From the NCBI GenBank assembly GCA_902532475.1, contig CACAIE010000007.1:1-62879 (forward strand): 62,879 nt of DNA. The letters run 5' to 3'. This document shows positions 60,166 to 62,879 of this stretch, piece after piece; the stretch's first letter is position 1, and each line of letters starts with the position of its first letter. This DNA comes from an uncultured SAR116 cluster alpha proteobacterium (GTDB lineage Bacteria; Pseudomonadota; Alphaproteobacteria; Puniceispirillales; GCA-002684695). The notes under the pieces are model-generated. The model was not told where the DNA came from, did no database searches, and saw only the letters and a program-made list of their open reading frames with translations. Both the position numbers and the translations under genes were made by a program.

Positions 60166-61043
60166 GTTTTTTCTGACCCAAATAATCCATTAGGTTTAAT
60201 TAAGAGAACTATAACCACAAAAAGAGTTGCAATTATTTTTGCTAGATTTGGAGAGAAAAAAACAGAAATAATCCCATCACTCATTCCAATCAGAACAGCA
60301 GCGGCAACTGTGCCCCTTAAACTTCCCAATCCTCCGATGATAACTACAATAAAGGCAAGTAGCAGTGGTTCCCCACCCATCAGGTAATGAGCTTGTTGAA
60401 TAGGAACAATTAATACCGCAGCAACAGCAGCTATTGCTGCTCCAACTCCAAAAACTAAACTGTAAACAGTTGAAATCGGTATTCCGAAAGCTTGTGCAGT
60501 TTCACTGTCCAATTGTGTAGCCCTTAAAATTAATCCAAATTTTGTCTTTGCCATTACAAGCCAAACAGAAAATAAAAGTATGATAGCTGAGAAAACAACA
60601 AAAAATTTATAGGCAGAAAACCCAAACCAATATAAATCCAATCTATAATTAAAAGGCTGTTCGACGGGTCTTGCATCAGGACCGAATGTCATTAACACTG
60701 CCTGTTGAATAATATATAAAATGCCAATAGTAGCTATAATAGTTGCCTCAGGGTCATATTTTAAATGTTTTAAAATCAACCAATCAGAAGACATAGCAAT
60801 TACGCCTGCTATCAAAGGGGCAATAATTAAAGCAAGTAAAAATCCTATTGCAGGACTCCCGAAGACAAAGCCTGAAATCCACCAGGCTAAAATAGCACCA
60901 AGCATAAAAAACTCACCATGAGCCACGTTCACTATCCTCATTACTCCGAAAACTAAACTTAATCCCAGAGCAATGAGAGATAGAACAGCTGCATGGACAA
61001 GACCTTCAAGAGATGCAAAGAGTAGGTAAGGTCCTAAATCCAT
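60162..61043 (-). CDS. livH: branched-chain-type ABC transporter permease (LivH)
   Basis: This 293-residue permease has the LivH motifs LSLIALGLSLVFGVMRIVNV, AHGEFFMLGAILAWW, LILRATQLDSETAQAFGI and FIVVIIGGLGSLRGTVAAAV. It has about eight helices. It starts 21 bases after the binding-protein gene and overlaps livM by 4 bases. Confidence 0.9.
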   Translation of the reverse strand: MDLGPYLLFASLEGLVHAAVLSLIALGLSLVFGVMRIVNVAHGEFFMLGAILAWWISGFVFGSPAIGFLLALIIAPLIAGVIAMSSDWLILKHLKYDPEATIIATIGILYIIQQAVLMTFGPDARPVEQPFNYRLDLYWFGFSAYKFFVVFSAIILLFSVWLVMAKTKFGLILRATQLDSETAQAFGIPISTVYSLVFGVGAAIAAVAAVLIVPIQQAHYLMGGEPLLLAFIVVIIGGLGSLRGTVAAAVLIGMSDGIISVFFSPNLAKIIATLFVVIVLLIKPNGLFGSEKT

Positions 61044-61064
61044 ATTTGTTTATAAAGATACTTT

Positions 61065-62357
61065 CTAGAATGATTGTTGCGTATAATCAACTTCGTCAGG
61101 ATAAAAAGTATCTTCGATAGATGTAGTGTGTGCTAACACTAATTTACCATTGGTCATCTTAGTAATATATTGATGTCCAAACGTTTGGTGAGTTTTACCA
61201 TTAAATATCTTAGCTCCTTGAGGATGAGCCTGAGACAAAGGCATATTACTCATGCTTTCAACAGCTTCAATTAATTTTGACCTGTCGCCAACACCGGAAT
61301 ACCCTGCTTCTTCCATGCCATTTTTAATGATATGAAGTGTTTCCCAGCAACCGAACATATGCGCATAAGTTGAAACATCTTTTGAATCAGAAACAGACGC
61401 ACCATTTTCATCAACACCTACTGCTGATCTATAAAATTTATCATGCTCAGTTTGATTTGATTGCGCATATCTTGGGTTTCCTTCCCAGAAATAACTTCCA
61501 TCTAAAAACTCCAAGCCTGGTGTGCTTAAATCAACGGCTTCTACACTATCAATAAAACCAAACAGTTTAGGCGATTTGTTACCATAAAACTCTCCAAGTT
61601 CTTTAACGAATGTCAAGACTGCTGGACCAACCATTACGTGGTATAGTACCTCAGTATCTCTTGGAATCTTAGGAAAATATTTTGAAAAACTTGATTCAGT
61701 TGGTGGTATTGGAACTTTGGCAAGTATTTGCCCCCCTTGCGCTTCAAAAGCAGCAGAGAAGTAATCTCTATGATCGTGACCAAAAGCAAAATCAGGGTAT
61801 ACCATTGTAACCTTTTTACCTAAATTGTTTCTTACAAAAGGAGCCATGGCTTGCACTTGGCTTTTTACGTCAGTAATTCCAGGTTGTAGAGTGTATCTGT
61901 TAAGCATTCCAGAAGCTACATGGTGGCCTTCTGAAACAACAAAGTAAGGAAGCTTGAGCTCTCCTGCTCTAGGAGCAGAACCAATAACTACGTGGGAAAA
62001 AAGAGTGCCAAATGCAACGTCGCATTTATGCTGATTTGCAAATTTTTCAAGGGCCTCTGCACCCCTCTTTGGATCAGTTCCATCATCTTCTGCAACTATC
62101 TCGATGGGTCTTCCATTAATGCCTCCCCCATCATTAATGACTTTTACAGCAGCCTGGGTAGTTCTGTCATACCATCTTCCATAGGCTGCACCTATTCCAG
62201 TTCTATGGACTTGAAAGCCAATCTTAATAGGAGCTGAACTGGCTGCTTGGCTATATCTTACAAATCCAGGCATTGCAGCTATACTGCCTGCAGCGGCTAC
62301 TCCTTTCATTAGTTTTCTTCTTGAAATATTCTTGTTAATAATATTATTTTTGTTCAT
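61065..62357 (-). CDS. branched-chain-type ABC transporter binding protein with Tat signal
   Basis: This 430-residue Peripla_BP_6 protein has a twin-arginine leader (NISRRKLMKGVAAAGSIAAM), so it is probably exported folded. The core begins IKIGFQVHRTGIGAAYGRWY, a typical LivK-like opening. The ATG at 62357 has GGGAAG 6 bases upstream and is preferred over a start 30 bases earlier. The ligand is unknown. As the catabolic cluster at 49-56 kb has no transporter of its own, this system could feed it, but that is only proximity. Confidence 0.88.
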   Translation of the reverse strand: MNKNNIINKNISRRKLMKGVAAAGSIAAMPGFVRYSQAASSAPIKIGFQVHRTGIGAAYGRWYDRTTQAAVKVINDGGGINGRPIEIVAEDDGTDPKRGAEALEKFANQHKCDVAFGTLFSHVVIGSAPRAGELKLPYFVVSEGHHVASGMLNRYTLQPGITDVKSQVQAMAPFVRNNLGKKVTMVYPDFAFGHDHRDYFSAAFEAQGGQILAKVPIPPTESSFSKYFPKIPRDTEVLYHVMVGPAVLTFVKELGEFYGNKSPKLFGFIDSVEAVDLSTPGLEFLDGSYFWEGNPRYAQSNQTEHDKFYRSAVGVDENGASVSDSKDVSTYAHMFGCWETLHIIKNGMEEAGYSGVGDRSKLIEAVESMSNMPLSQAHPQGAKIFNGKTHQTFGHQYITKMTNGKLVLAHTTSIEDTFYPDEVDYTQQSF

Positions 62358-62462
62358 TTTTTCTTCCCTGTATTTAAATAATTTCATAATGAATGAATTA
62401 ATACAGGATACTGATATAATTTTTAAAACTTGTCTAGGAATAAATATAGCAATTTAAGTTCA

Positions 62463-62879
62463 TCAACCTACTGTAGGAGTGGACAAAATCCATAAACCTA
62501 AAAAAGTGTAGGCAACCATAAAAATACTGATTGGGAATTGACTGATTAAAATTGATCTTTTTGATTTTAAATAACTCTCACAAATTGAATGCGCTAATAA
62601 AACTGCAAGAACATGCCCAAAAACTATAGAAGACGCTTGGACAAACCAGATGATTTTTACCGTATCTATAGTATTAAAAAAACTTGTGGTTACATTAAAA
62701 TTCTCAAGATTTAGATAATCTGAGCCGTTGTTAAATGGGTCTGAAGAAATCTTATATACGTATTGTATATTTACTATAAAAGATGTCAGATAATGAGCAA
62801 TATGGTAAGCAAGTGCAATTGGAAGCAATGCAATAGAATTAATTCCTATAATTTTTGTAAAGCTTATTTTCTCTTCTAT
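62463..62879 (-). CDS. C-terminal part of an integral membrane protein (5' end beyond window)
   Basis: The frame is open to the window edge, and a reading of about 138 residues is visible. It shows three to four hydrophobic helices, IALLPIALAYHIAHYLTSFI, a loop with SDPFNNGSDYLN, WFVQASSIVFGHVLAVLLAH and SQFPISIFMVAYTFLGLWIL. The repeated AYHIAHY and GHVLAVLLAH patterns hint at a histidine-lined membrane site. I recall similar ends in widespread bacterial membrane proteins of unclear function but cannot name the family. It is upstream of the Tat-signal binding protein on the same strand. Confidence 0.6.
   Translation of the reverse strand: MEEKISFTKIIGINSIALLPIALAYHIAHYLTSFIVNIQYVYKISSDPFNNGSDYLNLENFNVTTSFFNTIDTVKIIWFVQASSIVFGHVLAVLLAHSICESYLKSKRSILISQFPISIFMVAYTFLGLWILSTPTVG

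Noticed and set aside
1-62879. tRNA, rRNA, CRISPR, insertion sequence or prophage
   Set aside because: No tRNA T-loop pattern, spaced repeats, transposase or phage gene was seen on reading; short or divergent RNA genes cannot be excluded without a covariance search.

Overview
The window looks like the chromosome of a free-living marine alphaproteobacterium with an AT-rich genome (roughly a third G+C by eye; not computed). The case rests on gene content: trimethylamine (TMA) and trimethylamine N-oxide (TMAO) oxidation, the N-methylglutamate pathway, a YejABEF transporter, short intergenic gaps and many 1-4 nt start/stop overlaps. SAR11-like, HIMB59/AEGEAN-169-like or SAR116-like lineages would all fit, and I cannot choose between them. 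I saw no rRNA, tRNA, insertion sequence, phage gene, plasmid gene or CRISPR array.

Region 1 (1-27.1 kb) is a methylated-amine locus. On the minus strand, a heterotetrameric sarcosine-oxidase-like enzyme (best read as N-methylglutamate dehydrogenase, mgdABCD) is translationally linked to a hydroxypyruvate reductase and a glycerate 2-kinase. On the plus strand are a GlxA-type regulator, a class I amidotransferase, and then (after a minus-strand GntR regulator) an FAD oxidase, gamma-glutamylmethylamide synthetase (gmaS), N-methylglutamate synthase (mgsABC), an unknown small protein, a nitrilase-type hydrolase, a second unknown protein and TMA monooxygenase (tmm). Next come the TMAO ABC transporter (tmoXWV), a cupin, TMAO demethylase (tdm) and another FAD oxidase. 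Together they would import TMAO, oxidise TMA to TMAO, demethylate to dimethylamine (DMA), and take monomethylamine (MMA) through gamma-glutamylmethylamide and N-methylglutamate to glutamate plus a one-carbon unit. No recognisable DMA monooxygenase is present.

Region 2 (27.1-28.7 kb, minus) is an Amt-family ammonium transporter followed by an unlisted 48-residue single-helix membrane protein. Region 3 (28.9-38.4 kb, plus) is a peptide or amide uptake and breakdown operon: M20 peptidase, DppABC(DF)-type transporter, aldehyde dehydrogenase, SDR and P1-family (DmpA/BapA) aminopeptidase, followed by a convergent LysR regulator. Region 4 (39.5-45.1 kb, minus) is yejABEF; its signal-peptide start may be disrupted by a poly-T frameshift.

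Region 5 (45.3-49.2 kb) is a mixed segment: a histidine kinase remnant, a TauE/SafE permease, an AlaX editing protein, a long AT-rich leader with palindromes, two tiny two-helix membrane proteins, and a cyclic-nucleotide-binding domain next to a metallo-beta-lactamase-fold hydrolase. Region 6 (49.5-56.2 kb) is a catabolic cluster reminiscent of the Rut pathway (RidA, alpha/beta hydrolase, flavin reductase) plus DUF1185, a CoA transferase, an aminotransferase and a divergent aldehyde dehydrogenase, with no oxygenase in view. Region 7 (56.2-62.9 kb) holds a methyltransferase, a nicotinamidase, a complete branched-chain-type ABC transporter with a Tat-signal binding protein, and the end of a membrane protein.

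All functions are read from sequence motifs and gene context without database searches.
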